64,000 nucleotides of DNA, from assembly GCA_025146135.1 (NCBI GenBank), contig CP102255.1, positions 3,224,001-3,288,000 on the forward strand, read 5' to 3'. The stretch is from Anaerotruncus colihominis (GTDB taxonomy: Bacteria; Bacillota; Clostridia; Oscillospirales; Ruminococcaceae). This document shows, one piece after another, positions 57,675 through 64,000 of the stretch; positions within the stretch are counted from its first letter, which is position 1, and each line of letters starts with the position of its first letter. The notes below the pieces were generated by a model. That model was given only the letters and a program-made list of their open reading frames with translations, made no database searches and was not told the origin of the DNA. The position numbers and the translations under genes were made by a program.

Positions 57675-59048
57675 ATGGGAAAGCCTGAAAACACACCGGC
57701 CGCTGGGCAGCGCGAACAATTCGGCAGCCGGATTTCCTTTGTATTGGCGTCGATGGGCGGGGCCATCGGCCTGGGCATCATCTGGAAATTCCCTTACCTG
57801 GTCGGCCGCCATGGCGGAGCCGCATTTATTGTAGTCTATCTGGCGGCGCTTGTTCTGGTCGCGGTCCCTGTTTTAATCACAGAATTCACCATCGGGCGCA
57901 AAACCGGCACAAGCTATACAAGCGCATTAAAAAAGCTGCTGCCCGGAAAGAAGTGGTACTTAGTCGGTATCCTGGGCGTAATTGCTCTGACGCTTACCCT
58001 GTCTTTTTACTGCGGTATCGCCGGCTGGACGGTGGCCTACCTGCTCAAATCCGTTACCGGCGCATACAGCGGCATGGCGACGGATCAGGTGGTCGCATTG
58101 TTCAGCGACTTTACGACAAATCCCTGGCAGATGCTGCTCTGGCTGGCCGTCATGCTGCTGATTACGACAGTGGTTGTCCTGCGCGGCGTCAAGGGCGGCA
58201 TTGAAAAGGTCTGCAATATCCTGCTGCCGCTGATGTTTTTGTTTATCATCTTTCTCGCAATCCGCGCAATTATGCTGCCTGGAGCGGGAGAGGGCGTTAA
58301 GTTCTATCTTTTGCCTGATTTCTCCAGTCTCAACGGCGAGGCGGTTATGGCCGCCATTGGGCAGTCGTTCTTTGCGCTCGGCGTTGGATGCGGAAATCTG
58401 GTTGTTTACGGCTCCTATCTCGACCGCAAAAAGACAATCGGCAGCAGCACGCTCATGGTTGTCCTCGGCGACACCGTTGTGGCGATTTTGTTTGGGCTGA
58501 TTATTTTCCCTGCTGCCGCAGCCTTCAATATTGAAGCAGGCATGGGGCCGCCGCTTGTTTTCATCACCCTGCCCGCGATCTTCGCACAAATGAATTTCGG
58601 CATGGTGTTTGCCACCGTCTTTTTTATCATGATGTTTTTTGCCTGCCTGACTTCTACGATCTGCATCATGGAGGCAATCGTAGGCTATCTGGTGGACGAG
58701 TTTCATCTGAGCCGCAGGCTCTCCTGCTGGATTGTGACAGGAATTGTCTTTGTCATCGGTTCCGTGATGATGATGTCCTATGGTCCTCTGTCCAATGTTT
58801 TGATTATGGGCCAAACCATCTTCGATTTTTTCAACGATACCGTTGTCTCGGCAATTCTCCTGCCCCTAGGCGCGCTGCTCATGGTACTGCTTGTCGGCTG
58901 GGTGCTCAAGCCAAGGACGCTTTTGGACGAGGCGAATATCGGCGAAGGGCTGAAAATCAACCGGTATTACACCATTACCATCCGTTATATTGCGCCTGTC
59001 GCCATCTTCTTCATGTTTCTCCAGCTCATAGGCATCATCCGATTTTAA
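57675..59048 (+). CDS. NSS-family sodium:amino-acid symporter, probable tryptophan transporter
   Basis: A 457-residue neurotransmitter:sodium symporter family protein with about eleven to twelve helices. The unwound TM1 sodium/substrate motif is ASMGGAIGLGIIWKFPYL near residue 28. NSS proteins import amino acids with sodium. The placement right after tnaA matches the TnaT tryptophan transporter arrangement known from other bacteria, so tryptophan uptake is the best guess. ATG 57675 follows AGGAGGG. Confidence 0.85.
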   Translation: MGKPENTPAAGQREQFGSRISFVLASMGGAIGLGIIWKFPYLVGRHGGAAFIVVYLAALVLVAVPVLITEFTIGRKTGTSYTSALKKLLPGKKWYLVGILGVIALTLTLSFYCGIAGWTVAYLLKSVTGAYSGMATDQVVALFSDFTTNPWQMLLWLAVMLLITTVVVLRGVKGGIEKVCNILLPLMFLFIIFLAIRAIMLPGAGEGVKFYLLPDFSSLNGEAVMAAIGQSFFALGVGCGNLVVYGSYLDRKKTIGSSTLMVVLGDTVVAILFGLIIFPAAAAFNIEAGMGPPLVFITLPAIFAQMNFGMVFATVFFIMMFFACLTSTICIMEAIVGYLVDEFHLSRRLSCWIVTGIVFVIGSVMMMSYGPLSNVLIMGQTIFDFFNDTVVSAILLPLGALLMVLLVGWVLKPRTLLDEANIGEGLKINRYYTITIRYIAPVAIFFMFLQLIGIIRF

Positions 59049-59053
59049 TCCGG

Positions 59054-59076
59054 GCGCCCGGCCCTGCGCCGGGCGC
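59054..59076 (+). terminator. Hairpin after the NSS transporter
   Basis: A 9-bp GC stem with a 5-base loop just past the stop, followed by TTAAATTT. Between it and the next gene a TATAAT at 59124-59129 may be the regulator's -10; its -35 is unclear. Confidence 0.55.
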
Positions 59077-59171
59077 TTAAATTTCGCCCAAATACTGGAC
59101 AATCCTCTATAATTTTAGTACACTATAATAAAAAGTGAAAATCCCACATAAAAATCTGAGGTGAACCGTCA

Positions 59172-59831
59172 ATGGAGCGGAAGGAACATCTGGACGCGAT
59201 TCTTCCCTTAATGCGTTTTTTTGCTGAAATACTTGGTACAAATACAGAGGTTGTCCTTTATGACGTAGAGGATCGCGTGGTCTATCAGGTGCTCAATCCG
59301 CTTGACGATGAGATGGTCCCCGGAAGCGAAATGCGTTCCCTGGAACGGACCTTTCTGGAATCGCGCATCTATGAAAAAGAGGAATTCATCGTTGATTACC
59401 GCGCTGTTTCACGCAGCAAGCACAAGCTGAAATCAGCCACCTTTTTCCTGAGAAACAACCCGGAAAAGAAGCTTCAGGGTATGATTACGGTCAATGTCAA
59501 CGTCGAACGGCTCGTAGAGCTTCGGGACATCCTGAATGTGATGATTTCCGGCAGCCATCCCTATGAGGTGGAAACTGGCGTCCCCTTCTATAACAGCTTT
59601 GAGGTTTCGGTGGAGGGGCTTGTCACCAATACTATCCAGGAGGAACTTGACCGTTTCGGCGTTGAGCCGACCCGCCTGAGCTATCAGGAGAAAATGGAGG
59701 TTGTCCGCACGCTCGATGAAAAGGGGATTTTTTTGGTCAAGGGAGCAATCGCCGAATTGGCCGCGGCTTTGAAAACAACTGAAACCAGTATCTATCGTTA
59801 CCTGAGCAAGCTTCAGGAGCAATCGCCTTGA
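59172..59831 (+). CDS. YheO-like PAS/helix-turn-helix transcriptional regulator
   Basis: A 219-residue protein. The N-terminal PAS-like YheO domain (about residues 5-115: FFAEILGTNTEVVLYDVEDR, then MITVNVNVERL) senses an unknown ligand. The C-terminal HTH (about 165-215: YQEKMEVVRTLDEKGIFLVK, AELAAALKTTETSIYRYL) binds DNA. It follows tnaA and the transporter, so it may control tryptophan use. It has its own start region with GAGGTGA upstream. Confidence 0.88.
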   Translation: MERKEHLDAILPLMRFFAEILGTNTEVVLYDVEDRVVYQVLNPLDDEMVPGSEMRSLERTFLESRIYEKEEFIVDYRAVSRSKHKLKSATFFLRNNPEKKLQGMITVNVNVERLVELRDILNVMISGSHPYEVETGVPFYNSFEVSVEGLVTNTIQEELDRFGVEPTRLSYQEKMEVVRTLDEKGIFLVKGAIAELAAALKTTETSIYRYLSKLQEQSP

Positions 59832-59832
59832 T

Positions 59833-59867
59833 AAAAGCGGGGACAGGCTTCGTCCGTCCCCGCTTTT
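59833..59867 (+). terminator. Terminator of the YheO-like regulator gene
   Basis: 12-bp arms 59833-59844 and 59856-59867, followed by TTTTTT, directly after the stop codon. Confidence 0.9.
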
Positions 59868-59904
59868 TTGCCTTTGCATCTGGTTTGGACTTTACCGGAC
59901 GGAA

Positions 59905-60160
59905 AACGGGGTATGCGGCTGCACCTGCGGAATGCGCGCGTTCGGTAAGCGCGGGATGGAGGCGTTGCACGCAGACGGCGGGCAGAACAGGGGCGCGGTT
60001 TTCTGGCCAGCCTGGTTCGTACGTGCCGGAATACGATGTAATGTTACAGGACGGAGAAATCATCGGCTTCTCCGCGGACAAGAAGTACACCATCACATGC
60101 AGCGAAGGCGTTTCTCTGCCCGGCATGACGCTGAAAATCAGCTATGACGCGGCGGATTGA
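59905..60160 (+). pseudogene. Possible decayed or frameshifted small ORF
   Basis: Two overlapping frames each look protein-like over half the stretch: one from 59932 (MRAFGKRGMEALHADGG, ending in FWPAWFVRAG), the other toward the stop at 60160 (YDVMLQDGEIIGFSADKKYT onward, 39 codons from ATG 60041). Joined by a frameshift near 60020 they would give one protein of about 75 residues. No good ribosome site is seen for either part. It directly precedes the SUFU gene. This is tentative. Confidence 0.3.
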
Positions 60161-60175
60161 CAGGAGGAAGCCAGT

Positions 60176-61225
60176 ATGGACAAGAAAAATCACACAGAGC
60201 CGGCGCAAACAGGCTTTGACGCTATCTCCGGTGCGGCGCGGGCCTTATACCCCGGTCAGGAGGGCGTTTATTACGGCACGCTCATCCCCTACACCCTAGG
60301 CGGCGGTGATCCACTGGACGGCGTGGAGATCTGGAAAAGTGAGCGGGGCGTCCCGCACTGGCATTATATTACCTACGGCTTTACCGAGCTGTATGAAAAG
60401 GAGAGCGGCGATCCTGATGAAAGCGGTTATGGGTTTGAGCTGACGTTTCGGCTTAAACGCGGCATGGAGGAAGCGCCGCCCGTCTGGCCGGTCAGCTTGC
60501 TTCAGAATTTGGCGCGTTATGTGTTCTCCAGCGGCAATACCTTTGGTCTTGGCCATCATATCAACTGCAACGGACCAATCGCCCTGGAAACGGATACGCA
60601 GCTTACAGCGCTCGGCTTTTGCATGGATCCGGAGCTTGGGGAGCTTGACACGCCAAACGGCCATTTTACTTTTTTACAGGCGGCGGCGATCACCGAGGAC
60701 GAGATGAACGCCATGATGTGCTGGAATGGTGAAAAATTCCTGGCGCTGATGGCGCGCTTTCTTCCCATGTGCGCCGCCGATCTCGACCGGGACTCCTTAT
60801 TAAAAACGCCGGCGTTTTATAGCGCCTGGCGCGACGGGATGGAGCGTGACGGTTCCTCCACTGCGTTTCTGTACATGGATGAGCTTGATCTGGAATGGGC
60901 GGACGGCCGTGGGACACTGCGCATTGGCGCCGGGCACGCCGAAACGCTGGCACGTATGCTCAAGGCGCGCGTTGGAAAGGAGCGGACGCTTTTTTTGCAG
61001 GGACAGGAAACGGCCGTGCAGATCCGTCCCGGCTCCAAACCTGCGCTTGTATGCGCAGAGCAGCTCCCGGAGCTGACGCTGACAAGCAAAGCGTTGGAGG
61101 AGCTGTGCAGGCTTCTTGCGCCTCACGCGGGAACATACAGTATGAAGGCCATGCCGCTGACTGTAGAGCTTGTCCCCACCAGGATCATGGACAGAGATGG
61201 AACTGTCATCGATGTCATCGAATAA
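60176..61225 (+). CDS. SUFU (suppressor of fused) domain protein, immunity-type
   Basis: A 349-residue protein whose first 180 residues match the bacterial SUFU domain: DPLDGVEIWKSERGVPHWHY, TYGFTELYEKE and SGYGFELTFRLKR. Bacterial SUFU proteins are common as immunity proteins in polymorphic-toxin loci. The C-terminal half is unassigned. ATG 60176 follows AGGAGGA. No toxin gene is adjacent within the window, so it may be an orphan immunity gene or have a different job. Confidence 0.8.
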   Translation: MDKKNHTEPAQTGFDAISGAARALYPGQEGVYYGTLIPYTLGGGDPLDGVEIWKSERGVPHWHYITYGFTELYEKESGDPDESGYGFELTFRLKRGMEEAPPVWPVSLLQNLARYVFSSGNTFGLGHHINCNGPIALETDTQLTALGFCMDPELGELDTPNGHFTFLQAAAITEDEMNAMMCWNGEKFLALMARFLPMCAADLDRDSLLKTPAFYSAWRDGMERDGSSTAFLYMDELDLEWADGRGTLRIGAGHAETLARMLKARVGKERTLFLQGQETAVQIRPGSKPALVCAEQLPELTLTSKALEELCRLLAPHAGTYSMKAMPLTVELVPTRIMDRDGTVIDVIE

Positions 61226-61240
61226 CAAGGAGCGTTAAAA

Positions 61241-62809
61241 ATGGATCAGGCTTTTTTCGACCAATTGGATCATTGGCACCGGCAGGAGCAGTTTCAACAG
61301 ATCATCGACGCGATCGAAGCCATCCCTGCAGAGCAGCGCAGCTATGAGCTGACGGGTCTGTTGGCCCGTGCCTATGCAAATACCGGCGCGGCCGGCGAAA
61401 CAGATCCGTTTGAGAAGGCCGTCTCTTTGCTGCGTTCTACCGAAGCAGAGGGAGCGGACGATCCTAACTGGCACTTTCGTATGGGTTACGCGCTATATTA
61501 TCTCGACCGCGAGGAGGAGGCGATCCCCCATTTGCGCAGGGTGCTCAACCTTGTCCCGGACGACCCGGAGACGCAGGCCTTTTGGGCTGATTGCCGCGAG
61601 CTGCTGACGGCATGTCATGCGGCTGTTGAGACCCGGGAGATCACCGCCCGCTATGAAAGCGATCCGTTGGATGTGCACAATACCCTCGACTACCTGCTGC
61701 GGGTCAGCCTTCACGGCTGCCTGGGGTGTGAAAATTCGGTCGAGGGCGACCATATCTGGTGTCCTGACTGGGAACTGACCATCACCCCGCAGATCGAACA
61801 AATTACAGAGAACAGCATTGTGCTGAATTTTTATCTCTTTGCGCCGCAGTGGGGCAAAGAGCTGTTCGAATGCTCTGTCGGCATGGGCGCCGGCCCCAAA
61901 CAGGCCCTCGGCATGGCCTGCGGCTCGTTTCTGTTTTCATTTATGCAGGGCGTCGGCCTAATGGAACGGGGGGAACAGGCGCGGGAGCTTGAAACCAGCT
62001 TTGCCGGCAATGCTCACCGCTGGCGCGTTTACATCAGCGATGTGGTTGGCATGGGTGATTCGCCAAATCTCGGCGCACCTTCCTATTACTGGGACATCCT
62101 TGGCGAACACATTGCCAAGCGGCTCGGCAACCAGAAGCTGTGCTATGTCAAGATATACGGCGCTAAATCCGGCGGCGATGTGACCGGCGAATGCCGCATC
62201 GATGATATCAAAAGCGAGGAACTCAGCGCCCTGGTGGCTGGATTGGTGGAGCAATGGGACGTGGAGGGCTTCGCTTCGCACAAGCAATTTTTCTTTCTTA
62301 GGCAGGAGGCGGAAACCACCCTGCCGGACGCATATCTTGGCTGGGATGGCCGGGAGCGGCTCAAGCATAAGGTGAAAACAGCCGCGGAACTGTTTCATGC
62401 CTGCGACAACCAGGAATTGTACGATTCTCTGCCCCAACGGCTGGAAGAAGCTCTGGAGGATCCGACACTGGCGGCGGAGTGCTATGCCTTCCTGCCGGAA
62501 ATCTGCGCGGAAAACGCCTTTGATGAAGTTACATATTCCGAGACGGTCGACATCGCTGTTGGCAACCAGCCGGCCGTGACATGTTATAAAAATCAGCTCG
62601 CGGATTACTGGCCCCTGCATCACGCGCTCTTTACACTGTTTGAACAAGGAGCCTTTGGCGAGCAAGCCAATGTCATCTATCAGGAATACATCAGCACTAG
62701 TGCAATTTATAATGTGATCTCCCAGATGAAAAAGAAAGGAACATCCCTCAAGGACGCCCAGTTGACAGCGTTGCGGTACCAGGTAGGCGGCGGCTTTGAA
62801 ATTCGATAG
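61241..62809 (+). CDS. TPR protein with DUF6348-like domain, immunity-type
   Basis: A 522-residue protein. The N-terminal part (about 1-115) holds TPR-like helix pairs, for example WHFRMGYALYYLDREEEAIP. The middle (about 140-350) resembles DUF6348: LRVSLHGCLGCENSVEGDHI, CPDWELTITPQIEQI and ELFECSVGMGAGPKQALGMA. The C-terminal part is unassigned. It starts 15 bases after the SUFU gene with AAGGAGCG upstream, so they are an operon. DUF6348-type proteins are, like SUFU, found among immunity proteins; that reading is from memory of the family and is not certain. Confidence 0.65.
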   Translation: MDQAFFDQLDHWHRQEQFQQIIDAIEAIPAEQRSYELTGLLARAYANTGAAGETDPFEKAVSLLRSTEAEGADDPNWHFRMGYALYYLDREEEAIPHLRRVLNLVPDDPETQAFWADCRELLTACHAAVETREITARYESDPLDVHNTLDYLLRVSLHGCLGCENSVEGDHIWCPDWELTITPQIEQITENSIVLNFYLFAPQWGKELFECSVGMGAGPKQALGMACGSFLFSFMQGVGLMERGEQARELETSFAGNAHRWRVYISDVVGMGDSPNLGAPSYYWDILGEHIAKRLGNQKLCYVKIYGAKSGGDVTGECRIDDIKSEELSALVAGLVEQWDVEGFASHKQFFFLRQEAETTLPDAYLGWDGRERLKHKVKTAAELFHACDNQELYDSLPQRLEEALEDPTLAAECYAFLPEICAENAFDEVTYSETVDIAVGNQPAVTCYKNQLADYWPLHHALFTLFEQGAFGEQANVIYQEYISTSAIYNVISQMKKKGTSLKDAQLTALRYQVGGGFEIR

Positions 62810-62903
62810 GGCGCACATCTTTACCCGCTTATGCTCTGCGGGGAAATGAACGGGCCAGCGGGAATTTCGGCGAAGGCGCTTTGCGGCTTATAACTGACAA
62901 CAT

Positions 62904-62936
62904 CGAACGGGCCGGAGATTTTCTCCGGCCCGTTCG
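62904..62936. terminator. Bidirectional terminator between convergent genes
   Basis: A perfect 15-bp stem (62904-62918 with 62922-62936) around a 3-base loop lies between the DUF6348-like gene and the MATE gene. Confidence 0.8.
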
Positions 62937-62956
62937 GCATCCTGCACGCTGTACGG

Positions 62957-64000
62957 TTACTTTTGCAAAAGGGCTTCAGATGCGGGCTGTGCTTTGAGCA
63001 ACCGCCGGACGCCCAGCATGGAGCACACCGCTCTGGTGGATTGATCCAGCGTCAAAGCGATCCATGCTCCATATAGCCCCAATTGAAGCCTATGGACCAG
63101 CAAAAAGGTCAGGATAGGCCTGACAACAGCGATGCTGACCAGGCAGTAAGCGGCCACAAATCCAGTGCGGCCCAAGCCTCTGAGTATTCCTGCATGGACC
63201 ATGGCCCATGCTTCAGGGATGTTGACAACCGCAACAAACAGCATGATCTGGCAGCCCAGTTCCAGATTGTTCCCGGAAAGATGATAGAATTGCAGGAGCG
63301 GCGCACGCAGCAGGAAATAGAGCAGGGCCGCCGCCCCGCCAGTCCACACGGCCGCCCATCGGGATACCTCTGCGAGCTGCTGCAAATTTTTACCCTGGTT
63401 AGAACCTAAATCCCGTCCCGATTGGACCAGACTGGCCTTTCCCAATCCTTGAGAAAAGCTGTAATAGATGTCGCACAGGCTTCCGCATATATTATGGATA
63501 CTAAGCGCGGCAGTGCCCAGATCTGCCACCAGCCGCGAGAAGGCGAACATTCCCACCCGCTCTGCCGCCTGTTCCAGAAAGACGCCGGCGGTCAATGGAC
63601 CCATAAGCTGGAGATACGTTCTCTCCGGCCGCCAGCGGCCCTGGCCGTTCAGGGCCGCTGGATGATCCCGCTTCAGGAACAACCCCAATGTATAAGCCAG
63701 CGTGACTGCGGCACCAATGGCCGTCCCCAGTCCCGCTCCAAAGACGCCCAGCCGCGGAAAGGGGCCAAGGCCATAGATGAGCAGCCCGTTACAAATCACA
63801 TTTACGCCGTTGCCGAGGACATTGGCATAAAGGACGCTGCGGGTATCCCCCAGCCCTGCCAGAATCCCGTGGAGGACGATGGCCGGTCCGGAGAGGGCAA
63901 GGCTCGCCAGCGCGGGGTAAGCATATTGCAAGGCCAGCGGCAGATAGTCATCCTGTGCGCCAGCCAGCCGCAGAAGGGGGGTAGACCAAATCCAGGTGCC
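62957..64000 (-). CDS. MATE-family efflux transporter (5' end cut by window edge)
   Basis: A multi-pass MATE exporter, which expels drugs or metabolites using a sodium or proton gradient. The frame stays open to the right edge, reading TWIWSTPLLRLAGAQDDYLP before the first start-like codon at 63931, so the N-terminal part of the protein is missing. Typical features are GPAIVLHGILAGLGDTRSVL, FGAGLGTAIGAA and the second-half AGILRGLGRTGFVAAYCLVS. At least 347 residues are present of the usual 440-460. Confidence 0.9.
   Translation of the reverse strand, partial: GTWIWSTPLLRLAGAQDDYLPLALQYAYPALASLALSGPAIVLHGILAGLGDTRSVLYANVLGNGVNVICNGLLIYGLGPFPRLGVFGAGLGTAIGAAVTLAYTLGLFLKRDHPAALNGQGRWRPERTYLQLMGPLTAGVFLEQAAERVGMFAFSRLVADLGTAALSIHNICGSLCDIYYSFSQGLGKASLVQSGRDLGSNQGKNLQQLAEVSRWAAVWTGGAAALLYFLLRAPLLQFYHLSGNNLELGCQIMLFVAVVNIPEAWAMVHAGILRGLGRTGFVAAYCLVSIAVVRPILTFLLVHRLQLGLYGAWIALTLDQSTRAVCSMLGVRRLLKAQPASEALLQK

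Noticed and set aside
1..64000. CRISPR array, rRNA genes or a prophage
   Set aside because: No regularly spaced identical repeats, no rRNA signatures and no phage structural or packaging genes; the single recombinase is explained better by the local inverted sites.

Overview
The window looks like chromosomal DNA of a strictly anaerobic, moderately high-GC Firmicute, most likely a gut Oscillospiraceae/Ruminococcaceae-type clostridium. Reasons: an oxygen-sensitive class III ribonucleotide reductase, ferredoxins and a PerR-type regulator, tryptophanase, clostridial gene orders (DUF4321-maf-mreB-mreC-mreD-PBP2-mgsA, hisS-aspS, rplM-rpsI), strong Shine-Dalgarno sites and TTGACA/TATAAT promoters. 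No species is claimed.

Layout. 1-8.8 kb: a minus-strand sugar operon with a ribose-type ABC importer (ATPase, two permeases, lipoprotein), a TIM-barrel isomerase/epimerase, an FGGY kinase and a DhaK/DhaL kinase; DhaL runs off the left edge. 8.8-11.5 kb: an AT-rich promoter island, small unknown genes, a TetR regulator and tRNA-Arg(ACG). 11.7-21 kb: a 3D/G5 cell-wall protein, rpsI-rplM, a small membrane protein, an XRE regulator, an RlmI-like methyltransferase, a zinc-ribbon membrane protein, and hisS-aspS. 21.4-31.8 kb: the cell-shape and division block (zapA, U32 protein, dut, DUF4321, maf, mreBCD, PBP2, a degenerate MinD-like ATPase, mgsA).

32-39.7 kb (plus strand): glycogen phosphorylase and a GH13 glucan hydrolase, a lone ABC ATPase, a ferredoxin with a NapH-like membrane iron-sulfur protein, and a GH25 lysozyme. 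39.8-43.3 kb: class III ribonucleotide reductase, apparently with its glycyl-radical C-terminus on a separate small gene. 43.7-54.1 kb: an oligopeptide-binding lipoprotein, an ABC-F protein behind an apparent transcription attenuator, an M20 peptidase with a membrane transporter, a LysR regulator divergent from a zinc alcohol dehydrogenase, and a PerR/rubredoxin-GltS pair. 54.3-59.8 kb: a tyrosine recombinase beside two inverted core-like sites that bound a promoter (a candidate invertible switch), then tryptophanase, an NSS-family amino-acid transporter and a YheO-like regulator. 59.9-64 kb: SUFU and DUF6348-like immunity-type proteins and a MATE exporter cut by the right edge.

Non-coding structure is unusually rich. 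Two adjacent cloverleaf-like four-way-junction folds lie upstream of mreB. A ~70 bp repeat occurs twice with compensatory stem changes. A ~164 bp MITE-like element sits between PBP2 and mreD, and a dispersed intergenic repeat is present at five loci. The strongest candidates for something undescribed are the invertible switch (55.2-55.4 kb), the tandem cloverleaves (27.7-27.9 kb), the split NrdD and the ABC-F attenuator.
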